NCBI GenBank assembly: GCA_003427395.1
Contig: BFEA01000059.1
Span: forward strand, 1,572,177 to 1,607,753
Source of the DNA: Chara braunii
Lineage: Eukaryota > Streptophyta > Charophyceae > Charales > Characeae
DNA length: 35,577 nucleotides
Reading direction: 5' to 3'
Translations under genes and position numbers: made by a program
The notes under the pieces: generated by a model
Told to the model about the DNA's origin: nothing
Seen by the model: only the letters and a program-made list of their open reading frames with translations
Database searches by the model: none
In this document: piece by piece, positions 1 through 10,425 of the stretch
How the letters are laid out: each line of letters begins with the position of its first letter
How positions within the stretch are numbered: the stretch's first letter is position 1

Positions 1-156
1 GACGGTCCCCCAGTTCAGTTTCCCCATCCCCGCCCGGACGAGTACATACACACATACATGCATGCAATCAACAACCCTTGACAGGACATCTAATCATCCA
101 TGGACCTTCGACGTCACTCATGCGCATAACCAGCTCCCATCACTCGGGGCGTCACA
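1..156 (-). repeat. Possible LTR terminus running off the window start
   Basis: Read on the minus strand, the sequence beginning at position 156 starts TGTGACGCCCCGAG. Plant Ty3/gypsy LTRs often begin TGTGACGCCCC, and the same 11-base start occurs at 3808 on the same strand. The rest would lie outside the window, so neither the second end nor a target duplication can be checked. This rests on a short terminal match only. Confidence 0.25.
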
Positions 157-186
157 CACACGACATGCATAGACAAAGCAGCAATG

Positions 187-196
187 GATATAAAAG
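187..196 (+). promoter_or_regulatory. TATA-like box, plus strand
   Basis: GATATAAAAG contains a canonical TATAAAA at 189-195. The downstream reading frames (up to 147 codons) are compositionally biased, Arg/Ser/His-rich and overlap in several frames, so I do not call a gene behind it. Confidence 0.2.
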
Positions 197-493
197 CGAG
201 TCCTTCTTGTACACAAAAATTTCAATTAACTGCCGCCCCCAGGCGCAACTTTCAAAATTTCCCAAGACCACCGACCACCATAGCCACAAGGCCCTGCCGC
301 GGCCGGCGTCCAATCACCACCACTGCTCAGTCCTCCGACTGCTTCGCCCGGAGACTACCGCGGGGTCCACCCCACGTCGTCACTCCGCCCGTCCTTGGGC
401 TCGTCGAGCCTGTTCGACGCCGCGGACTCTCGCGCATAGCTCGCGCAGCATTGCAGCCGAGATCAAAGAGGAGGAGAGGAGAGGGTTGCTCAA

Positions 494-500
494 ATTTATA
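494..500 (-). promoter_or_regulatory. TATA-like box with CT-rich leader, minus strand
   Basis: On the minus strand CTATAAATTTG is followed by a pyrimidine-rich stretch (CCTCTCCTCTCCTCCTC) about 15-35 bases downstream, a pattern typical of plant core promoters and 5' leaders. The first ATG on that strand opens only a short peptide. No gene is visible within the window, so this is a composition-and-spacing call only. Confidence 0.3.
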
Positions 501-501
501 G

Positions 502-2080
502 CGCGGGAGGCGGCGGGTTAACAGCGCGAGGTGCGGGCAGCGCAGGGTGTAGATGAGCAAGACAGGAGAGAGAGAGGTGGGGAGTTAGACGGTTCGATCC
601 GCGGGATTGCATGGCTACGTGATTGGGGTGTTCGTCCAAGTGGTGCGTGGTTTCCCGCTTTCCACATTGATCCAACTCATCCGAGCATCCCAACTACGCA
701 GCCAATCACTTCGTGGAGGAAGACGGGGTAAGGATCAAGCTGGGCGTAGGGAAGACGAAGAGTCCTGCATGGGGAAAACGGGCGCAGCAAGAAGGGAAGA
801 TGGCGCGAGGATGCAAAGCAAGAAACGGGGATGCGAGACGCGCGAAGAAATCGGAGCTTGGGCGCGCACGCAAAAATTCAAAAAGTCCCAACCGCACCCA
901 TTTCTCGGTTTTCATACCGCGACCGCTATTCGCCCGCGGGAGTTATTAACCAAACAAAATGAAAAAGGCGTTTCAAAAAGAAAACAAAAGCAAAAAAAAA
1001 GAAAAGCCCCTTTCTATCCGCGCCCATATTTTGGGGCTTCCGCAGGATTTTTCCCCAGGGATACGGCAAGCCGCGCGGTACGGATCTGAGCTTATCACAC
1101 GCAAACCCCCTCCCGCCCCGATCCCGAAGTCTCCTGCCGCCACGTGGCCAGAAAACCCGTGAACGGTCCCCACCGTTCACGGATTTTGGCTCCGGTGACC
1201 GGCAAGTCACGTTCACGGGGAAGGCATTGCTGCGACTGTCTGGAGATGCTGCCAAATGGATCTGGTCTACCTCTTCCTCATTGTTCGTGAGTAGACTCTT
1301 GAGAATAACCTGGCCGATCCAACTGTGGTGTCAGGGTTGTAACGAACCATTTCCTGTAATCGTGCAACTTTCTGTGCGAAGTTGCCTTGGGGAAATGAGA
1401 CGGGCCGGATGGGTGAGTTGCGGGAAGATGGGTTGGTCGGGCTGATTGCGTGGATGCCCTCGTTTCTTTTTGTTTTCTGTGGAAATATGTTAGGTCGGTG
1501 TCGGGAAAGTCCCGCGCCGACGATTGGGTTACCGCGCCTTAGCGAGCGCGATGAACAACGGTTGCCATGACTTCTTTCGTGTTCTACTGTGAGCACTAGG
1601 AATTTTTTGGCGCGACCATCGCGCGGGAATATCATTTTTTGAATTTTCAACTGACGCCGAGCCCCCACGGGCTAGCGGAATTGCTTTTGGGCTCTTAGGA
1701 AATTACTTTTTGCAATTAGGACTTAGGCTAGGAATTTAGCTACTCTAAATTTTGCTACACTGCGCTTCTTACTCGCGCACATCTCACGACACTAGGAACT
1801 GGGCTCTGACTGGATCACACCCTTAATCCTGCGTAACTGTCCTTTTTGGCGGGTGCGATTGTAACTGTACCTTTCTTCTTTCTTGGTTTCCTCGTGTTTA
1901 CCCGCCTTCTCCTTCTTCCTCGCTTTGCATACTCTGTTCTAATTGGCCTGAACGCCTGCATGACCGGATCGATGTGTGGAGTGTGGCTACGACCCCCACG
2001 TCGTGGCCTGGCCATGCAGACGTAGGCACTTCTTCTCTTCTCCTCTTGACCTCTTGGGCTTAATCCCATACCTATCACGA
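502..2080. other. GC-rich stretch without a convincing gene
   Basis: Open frames here are short (at most 160 codons), overlap on both strands and have low-complexity Arg/Lys/Ser content. An A-rich purine stretch (957-1010) and a G-box/hairpin cluster (1139-1182) are the only distinct landmarks. I see no RNA gene, recognisable domain or transposon end. Confidence 0.5.
1139..1182. promoter_or_regulatory. G-box palindrome next to a perfect hairpin
   Basis: GCCACGTGGC (1139-1148) is a 10-base palindrome containing the plant G-box CACGTG. Nine bases later CCGTGAACGGT (1157-1167) and ACCGTTCACGG (1172-1182) form a perfect 11-bp inverted repeat around a CCCC loop. A third half copy, CGTTCACGGGG, follows at about 1209. 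The arrangement suggests a protein-binding site or a small extruded hairpin, but no gene start is identifiable beside it. Confidence 0.4.
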
Positions 2081-2378
2081 AAGCATGCATGCTATAAATT
2101 TTGCAAGCGCGATTAGTTTGCTCTCTAAGAACCTTGGAGTTAGCGCGATCAGTGAGGGTCGGCTAACGAGTCAGCTTGAGAGGTGAGTCGACGAGAGAGT
2201 TGGGCGATCCGACGAGCTGGTGTCGGGTATGCGGGGTTGACGTGCGGGGCCGCAACGGACTGTGGCGCACAGGCGAACCTGGTTTGCATGCTCGAACCAA
2301 GCGGGGTGACAACTCTGAGTTGGTGCGAGGCAACAGACTGCATGCATCGGGAATGTAGGGAGAGAGAGAGAGAGAGAG
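2081..2378 (+). promoter_or_regulatory. Promoter-like region: RY element, TATA box, splice donor, GA tract
   Basis: GCATGCATGC (2081-2090, RY/CATGCA type) directly abuts TATAAAT (2092-2098). About 85 bases downstream AG|GTGAGT (2181-2188) matches the 5' splice donor consensus, and an (AG)n tract at 2359-2378 resembles a GA-rich plant 5' UTR. Together these could be the start of a transcription unit with a non-coding first exon, yet no convincing coding exon follows before the LTR-like sequence at 3150. Confidence 0.3.
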
Positions 2379-3149
2379 CAACGATGGGTGTGGGATGAGG
2401 TTCTTTCTTTTGTTGATCTGTATAATTTTGGCGCCTGCTATGGCCGATTTTGTTGCGGCCTTTTCGGACTTTCTCTTTGTAAATCATCTCGGATTTTCTT
2501 CGTGGTTTTTGCCTCGTGTATGCATGGAATGAATGAGAACTCTTATCCGTTAGTGGCGAGACGGTTAACGGGGGCCCAAATATTCGCCGTTTTCGTTGGC
2601 AATGGCGGTGCAAATTTCAGTTCAGTGCAATTCGGTGCAAATTTCATCGAAAATAACACCCCTGGTTAACCACGTGTGGATCTTTTTGGATTTCCAATCT
2701 TGTTTTGCGATGCCTGTTTCGTCACCTTCTATTATCCATCTGCATGAGCCATACTCTCAGATCTGATTGGAAGCACTCGCTATGGATGTTTGGGTGTAAT
2801 CATTAGTCTTCGATCACCAAGAATGTTGTGAGGAGTTGATTGTCCTTTCCCCTTTTCTCTCCCTCTTCGTCACATGTATGGCATGGATCTGAATGTAATG
2901 TCTGGATCTCACCCAACATAGCATGAGTAGGATAGTTGCATGTAGGCCGAACACGATCGGTACACCGAACCCAAGACCGATCCATTTTCTCTCATGCGTG
3001 CGCTCGCGTACGACCGCGATCTCGAGAAAAGTCGAGTCACCGCGTACGCGCTCGTCTGCATGAGTCGACCTTGAACTCAATATAAGGATGCAGGAAACCG
3101 AGTTCACTAAACGGATATGGCTGTGGAATTTCCCTCTTGGATCCCCGAT
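2379..3149. other. No gene recognised
   Basis: Mixed-composition sequence with only short overlapping frames. At 2999-3060 the CG-rich words CGCTCGCGTACG and CGCGTACGCGCTCG form a weak inverted pair. I see no domain, RNA gene or element boundary. Confidence 0.4.
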
Positions 3150-3808
3150 TGTGAGAGCCTGAGGGACCTCAAATATCGCAAATACTGGGAAGGTGAACAA
3201 CTCAGACGACGGGGAAACTTAAGAAACCCGGAATTCCCCTGTCTGACAGAGAACGACCGATTGTGCGCAAGGGACTTTCACTGTGCCGTAACTAACGATC
3301 CTAGGGGCCCCGACTACCCGGATACTTATAACACGCAATATTACATATCCCCCGGCTTCGTCGTTATTACCACTAGTTTCCCTCTCTTTCACCTCCTTCT
3401 TCCACATCACCAGCTCACAGTGGTGTCGTGAAATTCCATAGCCCACTACTGGCCCCGCACACCGTGCAAAAAGTGTCAGCGGCACCAAGTACATCGAGCT
3501 TCGGAAATTGCTCGGCGAACCCTAACCGAAGCCGAGCGGCGCCGACAACTGGTCGAACCGCGCGATCGCCACTACAACCCATGAAACCGACCACAGTGAC
3601 GCAGCTGGCAGAGACGATAATCCCAGACACGATCTTCACGAACCATCTTGCACCATTGTCCCTAAACTTGTCACCGGAGATCTCAGTTCCGACCTGGGAC
3701 TCCACCTCCACTTTCCTAAAATCCTTGGCACACCCCCTTTTCGCACTTCCAGGCCCCCATCCTACTCCGATCAGGAAGTCGCTCCGGGCGTGAGGTTGGG
3801 GCGTCACA
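3150..3808 (-). repeat. Putative Ty3/gypsy-type LTR, minus orientation
   Basis: Read on the minus strand the segment starts TGTGACGCCCC at 3808 and ends TCTCACA at 3150, giving TG...CA termini with a TGTGA/TCACA inverted pair. A TATAAGTA box (plus positions 3323-3330) lies ~480 bases in, which fits the U3/R boundary of a ~660 bp LTR. The five bases flanking each end do not match, and neither a primer-binding site nor a polypurine tract is obvious. It is therefore an orphan or rearranged LTR, or my ends are a few bases off. The 209-codon minus-strand frame over it shows no recognisable domain and is best read as a chance frame. Confidence 0.45.
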
Positions 3809-4597
3809 GGGTAACGACCTGACACCTCTTGAAAACCAAGCACCCGTCCAGTGCTCTCATGAGGGCGCTTGAAAGGAGAAGCATAGCAGGCTTGGGGTTT
3901 CAGTGTTTCGAGAGCTACTCTTGAACCTTGTTTCTGACACCTCTTGACAGTTAATTTGGCAAAAAACTTGCAAGAGGCTATGTGGCGGCGCTTGGACTCT
4001 TGAAAGAGATGGAATGTAGCAAAAAACAGATGTTTGATACACACATCCTAACTAGCAGCAAGAGACGGAATGTAGCAAAATACAATCCTAAAGTTCTGGA
4101 GGCAACCGCCTTAGTGCTGAAAGGAAAAGGAAAGCCATATGTCATAAGATAATGTTGTGTCCCTAAACCGTCGGCAGCGGGATGGTTTCAGAGGGGGTGA
4201 ATGTAGCCTGTGAACCAAAACTCCTAGGGGGAGTCTTACACAAAGGTGGGATAGGTCATATGGCTCGAGGAGGGAGGGAAAGAAACAAAACCAATGGCCA
4301 TAATAGATAAACCATTAAGGCGGGTGCTCGACAGAAGGGTGACACTATGAAGGGTCTATTATGAAAGGGGAGCCTGAAATATGATGAAATGCCTAACTAA
4401 ATTCATGTAATGGACGACAATAGCATGATGAATGCAGTGGGTGAGGGGATCAAGCATATGATTCACCGACTGGGAGGGAGCTAGAGTTAAAGGAGGGAAG
4501 CCAGGATAATGGTACGGTCCCAATGCCTATGCGCTACACAAAGGAGAGTCCAACCCGGGGGGGACTACGTGGGGGAAGGCGGGGAAAACCATCATTT
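3809..4597. other. Unassigned sequence beside the LTR
   Basis: No coding frame is supported. A short tandem duplication of GGAATGTAGCAAAA occurs at about 4010 and again ~55 bases later. The remainder is purine-rich on the plus strand and featureless to my reading. Confidence 0.4.
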
Positions 4598-6480
4598 TAT
4601 TTTTATTTTTATTTGTAAACCTAATGCAGATTATATCAGGGGAGTTGATAAGAGCATCATCTTCTAGTACTCTCTCCTGAGTCTCTCGTAGGTTACTCCG
4701 TCTATTGGTGGGGAGTTGCATCTCTTGGAAAACGGGTCCAACACATCCTATTGAGTTCATCACTTGGAAAAGAGATTCATGAGGGAAAATGAGATGAGGG
4801 ACAACTGTGCCTCTTCACCCTATTCAAGGCGCCGAAAATTCAACTTTCCTTGGCATAAATTCATTATAATTCATCCTCACCCCTTGACCTTTCCTATATT
4901 CCCAAGCCATAGCAAACTAGAGAACCAACCGCATCCATGCCCATACCATGACCTCGGAACCATACTTAGATCCAAGGGGGGAAAGCGATCAGGGAATTCT
5001 GTAGTCTGCAGGTGGTCGTCATGGAATTGCAGGATCTACTCAAGTCCAATCATGTAAGGACAAATGGTAATTTCTTTGAAATTCCTCTTGATCTGTAACT
5101 TCAAGTTGCCCCCCTTCCCACTTCACCTGACCCAATCGGCCACCCTGTGACCCTGTTCCTCCCTAAGCCAGCACGAATAAAAACATGGATATGATGCCAC
5201 ATTTCTGCTTTAGATGAGAGAAATCATATTTTTAATATTTTTCTATTTAATAGTAATATCTTCTTGAATTTGTTGTTTAATACTTTTAAAAAGTTGAAGG
5301 TTACCCAATCGCATGCCTTCCATTTCATGCATACACCTTCTCATCCAACTTGCCCAAGGCTCCTACCAATTGTGAACAGATTGAATGTAAAGCCATCCGC
5401 CTGTTCAGTACCCCAGGCTTCAAGGAACAACGCTTTCCGGTCCAGGGCCAAGAAAGGAATGTACCTAATTTATTTTTATTTTTTAACCAAATGCAGATTA
5501 TATCAGGGGAGTTGATAAGAGCATCATCTTTTAGTACTCTCTCGTAGGTTACTGCATCTATTGGTCACGGTGGGGAGCTGCATCTTTTGGAAAATGGGTC
5601 CAGCCTCCTATTGAGTTCATCACTTGGAAAAAATATTCATGAGCGAAAATGAGATGAGGGACCACTGTGCCTCTTCACCCTATTCAAGGCGCCAAAAATT
5701 CAACTTTCCCTAGCATAAATCCATTGTCATTCATCCTCACCCCTTGACCTTTCCTATATTCCTAAGCCATACCAGACTAGAGAACCAACCGCATTCATGC
5801 CCATACCATGACCTGGGAACCGTACTTAGATCCGAGGGGGAAAAGGGATCAGGGAATTTTGCAGCCTGCACGTGGTCGTCATGGAATTGCAAGATCTACT
5901 CCAGTCCAATCATGTAAGGACAAATGGTTATTTCTTTGAAATTCCTCTTGATCTGTAACTTGCCCCACTTCCCACTTCACCTGACCCAATCGGCCACCCT
6001 GTTCCTCCCTGATTAAGCACGAATAAAAATATGGATATGATGCCACATTTCTGTTTTACATGAGATAAATTATATTTTTAACATTTTTTTATTTAATAAT
6101 AATATCTTCTTGAATTTGTTGTTTGATACTTTTAGAGAGTTGAAGGTCATCCAATTGCATGCCTTCCATTTCATGCGTGTACCTTCTCATCAAAATTGCC
6201 CAAGGAACGACCCTCCTACCAATTGTGAATAGATTGAAGGTAAAGTCATCCGCCTGTTCAGGACCCTAGGTCTCAAGGAGCAACACTTTCCAGTCCTAGG
6301 GTCAAGAAAGGGATGTACCCAATTCTTGATCTGTAAGTTTCCCCCCTTCCCACTTCACCTGACCCAATCGGCCACCCTGTTCCTCCCTGATTTAACACAA
6401 ATAAAAACATGGATATGATTCCACATTTCTGTTTTAGATGAGAAAAATCATATTTTAAATATTTTTCTATTTAATAGTAA
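4598..6480. repeat. Tandem ~850-870 bp repeat, two units plus a partial third
   Basis: The word GCAGATTATATCAGGGG starts at 4626 and again at 5493, a period of 867; later landmarks such as GCACGAATAAAAA recur 846 bases apart (5171, 6017), so the units differ by small indels. A third, internally deleted unit begins near 6327 and stops abruptly at 6480. On the minus strand all copies share a readable peptide (GxEQADxFTFNLFTIGR), so the unit may contain an old exon, but stops and shifts are present and I do not recognise the protein. Confidence 0.8.
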
Positions 6481-6745
6481 CAAGGGGACCCGCCGCGGTT
6501 GCGCCTGCGGCGAAGTCGGAAGAGGAAGGAAGGAGTGGAAGGGCAGGATGAAGGAGAAGTGGAAGTCGAGAATTCACAAAGGCAAAGAAAGAAGCATGAA
6601 TTGTAGTAGCGCAGAATGAACCAATCAATCGAAAAAAAAAACTCGAATGGAATGCGGAGGACAACTTGCAGCAAACGTTTTTATTTGAAAAAAAAACGAA
6701 ATTGAATGTGGAGGACAAACTGCAGCAGACGTTTTTTTGTCAAGT

Positions 6746-6931
6746 GTCTCTCTTTTTCTCTCTCTGTCTCCCTCTCTCTCTCTTTCTCTGTCACTCTCTC
6801 TTTCTCTCTCTCTCTCGATGACTTTTGTCAACATTCTCTCTCTTTCTCTCTCTCTCTCTCTGTCTCTGTCTCTTTCTCCCTCTCTCTCTCTGTCTCTCTC
6901 TCTTTCTCTCTCTCTCTCTCAGTGGCTGCAA
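6746..6931. repeat. (CT)n-type pyrimidine microsatellite
   Basis: About 185 bases of nearly pure C/T on the plus strand, mainly CTCTCT with TTTCTC and GTCTC variants, interrupted once by GATGACTTTTGTCAACATTC near 6818-6837. Open frames across it are Ser/Leu-Phe or Arg-Glu repeats produced by the microsatellite and are not genes. Long mirror-like pyrimidine tracts of this kind can adopt triplex structure. Confidence 0.9.
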
Positions 6932-7389
6932 ACAGGCCAACTGTCTGGAACGTATAGAATGCAGAAGATGTCTCTACGTCTCCCTTGCTGTCTCTGGTTG
7001 TCCTGTTCTTTTTGCCTTTTTTCTGTCTCATGGTGATGGAGGAGCTTGTGTTTGTTGTTGCGTTGGTGGGGTTGACCGTGGAGTCACTTGGTTGAGGTCG
7101 CCGGGAATGAGAAGCATGTTGCCGTTTTCGAGAATCCATCACAGCATGTCGTGAAATGATTGTTGCTCGGATGCGGTGAGCAGCCCCCAGGGTCTATGTG
7201 ATCCTTGGCGCGAGAGCAGGTACTAAAGCCAGCGAAAAAAGAGACAAAACAGTGTGTAGAAATAGAAGTTAGGACACTCTTTGCCTTCTTCTTTTATCCT
7301 CTCTTGCTTTCTCTCTTTGTTGCGTTGAGTCTGGTAGCAGTCCCGGTGAGTCGTCGTAGCTCTTGTGCTGCCGTAGAAGGTCCTGTTGT

Positions 7390-8588
7390 TGTTTACGTCG
7401 AACGACTGGTGGAGGTTGGACGTTGGAGGAAGGAAACAGCCCTTCGGATGATGTCTACCCTATAGATCCGGAATGGAGGCAGCTGACATTGTGCTTCGCG
7501 ATGATGGACGGCCATGAGATCGCAGAGGTATTCCCAAGTTCGGGGAGAGTGAGGAATGTTGTACATAGAGATAGTGTGGCGGGAAGCTAGTATGTCGTGG
7601 ATCATTGTTGTCGCTGTGTACATCCCCACGGTTCGAGCGGTTTCCACCATTGAGGGTCTGTTTCATGAGTTGGTAGGAGAACGGGGGGCGGTGTGGGTTG
7701 TGCTGAAGTGATGAAGGCATATTTGTGGTAGGCGTCGAGTATGCGATCGTGTCGGTACTTTGCGAGGTTTGTGTGAGATCCGGTAGATCGGTAATGGTCG
7801 CGCTGGAGCAGTTGCAAGAGAAATATTTTGGAGCGGGTGAATGTTGTGTTTGTAGAGGAATGAGGTGGCGGGCGATTCAGTTCTTGTTCGCGTTTGTGTT
7901 CATATGAAGCGAAGGTGTAAAGGGAGGGGGCGAAAGCAGCATGATCCGTTTGGAGGAAGTCCTCCCAAAGAATTTGGTCAATGATGTGTTTTATAGTGTC
8001 AAGATGGAGCACGTGGTGCCACCCGTCCCATTTGTTGCAGCCTCGGGGGCTGTCCTCTGGAGTGGTTTGTAATTGGCGATGTGGTTGGAGGGGTGTGTGA
8101 GTTGTGAAAGGTGTTGTGATAGTTGCAAGTGTGTTCGTTGCAGCAGGCAGCGGAATGTCTAGCTGGCTGAAAGTAACATCGCCGAGGCCATAGTTGTCAA
8201 GAAGAGATGGATCAGTGTAGACATGAGGAAGGAGATATAGATTGAAGTTGGGTAGTTAAGGAGCCGCGGATGATAGAGGTGGAGGTGTGTGTGACGAAGA
8301 TTGTGTGCCAACTAGAGATGCGGATGTATGAGTAGGAGGTGGAGTTGTGGTTGTCGAGTCGCTATTTTTGCGAGGAAGATGGGTAGGGGGTGGAGCCATG
8401 GTTGTCGAGTCGCCATTTTTGCGAGGAAGAGTTTTAGTTTTTTTGGCCGGTGGCGATGTTGTCGAAGCACCTGCACATAGAACGATGCAAAGAGGGGAAG
8501 AACCATATGAGTACTATGCTAGGATTTCTTTGTATACAATGTTTGTTGTGTGGTCAGCTTCGCTTGGAAGTGCAAAACGAATATGGGA
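7390..8588 (-). pseudogene. Unrecognised minus-strand coding relic
   Basis: Overlapping minus-strand frames at 7602-8012 (136 codons), 7393-7650 (85 codons) and 7460-7720 have protein-like composition with many His, Tyr, Trp and Pro residues. Phrases such as HIIDQILWEDFLQ and TWEYLCDLMAVHHREAQC look like folded-protein segments. Continuity from the 136-codon frame into the 85-codon frame needs one frameshift near 7650, and a Thr/Pro-rich stretch upstream (towards 8588) looks like a disordered N-terminus. I do not recognise the family and find no metal-binding or catalytic signature. It lies in the ~2.1 kb segment enclosed by two copies of a 78-bp repeat, so it may be cargo of an insertion. 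It could also be chance frames in a non-coding GC-rich stretch. Confidence 0.35.
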
Positions 8589-8890
8589 CGAAACATGGAT
8601 ACGATGCCACATTTCTGTTTTAGATGAGAAAAATCATATTTTTAATATTTTTCTATTTAATAGTAATATCTTCTTGAATTTGTTGTTTGATAATTTTAAA
8701 ATGTTGAAGGTCATCCAATCGCATGCCTTCCATTTCATGCGTGCACCTTCTCATCCAAATTCCCCAGGGAACGACCCTCCTACCAATTGTGAACAAATTG
8801 AAGAAAAAGGCATCCGCCTGTTCAGGACCCCAGACCTCAAGGAGCAACACTTTCCTGTCTCAGGGCCAAGAAAGGGATGAACCGAATCGT
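8589..8890. repeat. Dispersed partial copy of the 4.6-6.5 kb repeat unit
   Basis: From ACATGGATACGATGCCAC onwards this segment is closely similar to the 5170-5460 and 6017-6310 parts of the tandem unit. Its first ~78 bases also duplicate 6404-6480, so these two copies bracket the ~2.1 kb in between. Confidence 0.8.
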
Positions 8891-9000
8891 CCCCAAATCC
8901 TATTCCACCAACGTCATAACCATCTTGTTTCGGGGCATTGAAGGTCCTAAATGGTTTACTTAACTTTCAATTTATGACCTTCAATGCTCATGTACAGAAC

Positions 9001-10345
9001 AACCGCGTAAAGATAAGTATGCAGAGAGACTCCGAAAGTTGGAAGTGGACTTGAAGCATAAACGCATCAAAAAGGTGAAAGAATTGAAAGAAGAACATGC
9101 AGACTTTCTCTGTGCATGCTCTTCTCTCAATTCCTTCACTGCTTGCATGCCCCATGCAGACAACCTTTTTTTGACGGACATTATAGAAGTGCGTTGAGAT
9201 AAAAAAACTTCACTTTTACTTTGCTTGCGACCGTCCGGACGCTCTCTGCGTGCTCTACTCTCAATACCTATATTTCTTGCATACCTGTATCGCTTGCATG
9301 AACCGTATATGCATGCTCTTCTCTCAATTCCTTCGGTGTTTGCATTCCTTACATCTTCGAATTCGTCTTCCAACTTTTGGAGCCTCTCTGCATGCTCTTC
9401 TCATTACTCCTTAGCTGTCTTCACACGCTTCAGTTTTTCTTTTAGAGGCTATGTGCATTTTCTACTTTCAAATATTTCACCCTTTCATGCACTTTAATTT
9501 AAATTTTTGTTCCAGTTGTCATAGCATCTCATCATAATACTTTTCTTTCATTTTATTATCTTCTTTCATGCACTTCAGTTTGAAGTCATCTTTCATTTTT
9601 TACCATTTCTGCATGCTCTTTTACCAATTAACTGCTTGCATACACTTCACCTCCTTTTCCCTATTTCACGGCCTTGAGATTCTTTTTTAGAGGCTCTCTA
9701 CATGTCTTACACTTCACCTCCTTTTCCCTGTGTTCACGGCCTTGAGATTCTTTTTTAGAGGCTCTCTACATGTCTTTCTTTCAAATCCTTCACTGGTTTC
9801 GTGCACCTCTAGCAAGATAGCACGAAGGACATACAGAGAGACCCCAAAAGGGGAACGCAAGGTTGTGAAAGAGAATAAAGGAGGTGAAGTGCATACAAGC
9901 AGTAAAAGAATTGATAAAAGATTCAAAAGAGCATGCGGCAAGGGTTAAAAAATTGGAAGATGACTTCGAGTTGAAGTACATGAAAGAATTGAATAAAATA
10001 AAAGAAGAGTACTACACTAGTTAGTTCCAAAAGTTGGAACAAGACTTCAAGCAGAAGTGCATAAAACCAATGAAATAATTGAAAGCAGAACATGCACACA
10101 TGCTCTAAAAGAAGAATGGAGTGCGTGAAAGCAGCAAAGAAGTTAACAAAAGATCCTGTAAGGAGGCTCCAAAAGTTAGAGACGATTTCGAACATGTGGT
10201 GCATGCAAGTTGTGAGGGAATTGAGAGAAGAGCATGCAGTCTGATGATGCAGAGACGGTCCTTGCAAGCAGTGAAGGTGTTGAGAGTAGAGCATGCAGAG
10301 AGGGTCCGGACGGTGGCAAGCAAAGTAAAAGTGTAGTCTTGATCT
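9001..10345. pseudogene. Decayed coiled-coil repeat gene with inverted repeat blocks
   Basis: The sequence is built from divergent ~78-bp units (26 codons) encoding a Lys/Glu/Leu-rich coiled-coil phrase of the type KELKEEHAxR-KLExDF. Orientation changes twice: plus-sense units at 9001-9107, minus-sense units from about 9108 to ~9815, and plus-sense units again from ~9826 to ~10336. As a result 9204-9800 and 9840-10340 are imperfect reverse complements and could form a ~500-bp-armed fold-back. The first switch point is itself a small palindrome (GAACATGCAGA...TCTGTGCATG). Stops and frame changes are frequent, so no intact protein remains. Cys and His codons inside the repeats are mainly part of GCATGC words. 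The original protein was presumably a long coiled-coil filament or transposon-encoded protein; I do not recognise it. Confidence 0.6.
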
Positions 10346-10425
10346 CATCACACTTCTACAAAGTCCGTTTAAAAAACCCTATCAGGAAACATTATCAGCT
10401 CAGCTTGTTTGAAAACTAAAAGAAT

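Noticed and set aside
78-1089. Cluster of overlapping plus-strand frames as a gene
   Set aside because: Up to 160 codons but low-complexity, mutually overlapping in different frames and without any domain or clear start context.
3415-4044. 209-codon minus-strand frame as a gene
   Set aside because: No recognisable domain; it crosses the putative LTR terminus at 3808, and GC-rich sequence favours long chance frames.
6625-7154. Ser/Leu- and Arg/Glu-repeat open frames
   Set aside because: They are translations of the CT microsatellite in different frames.
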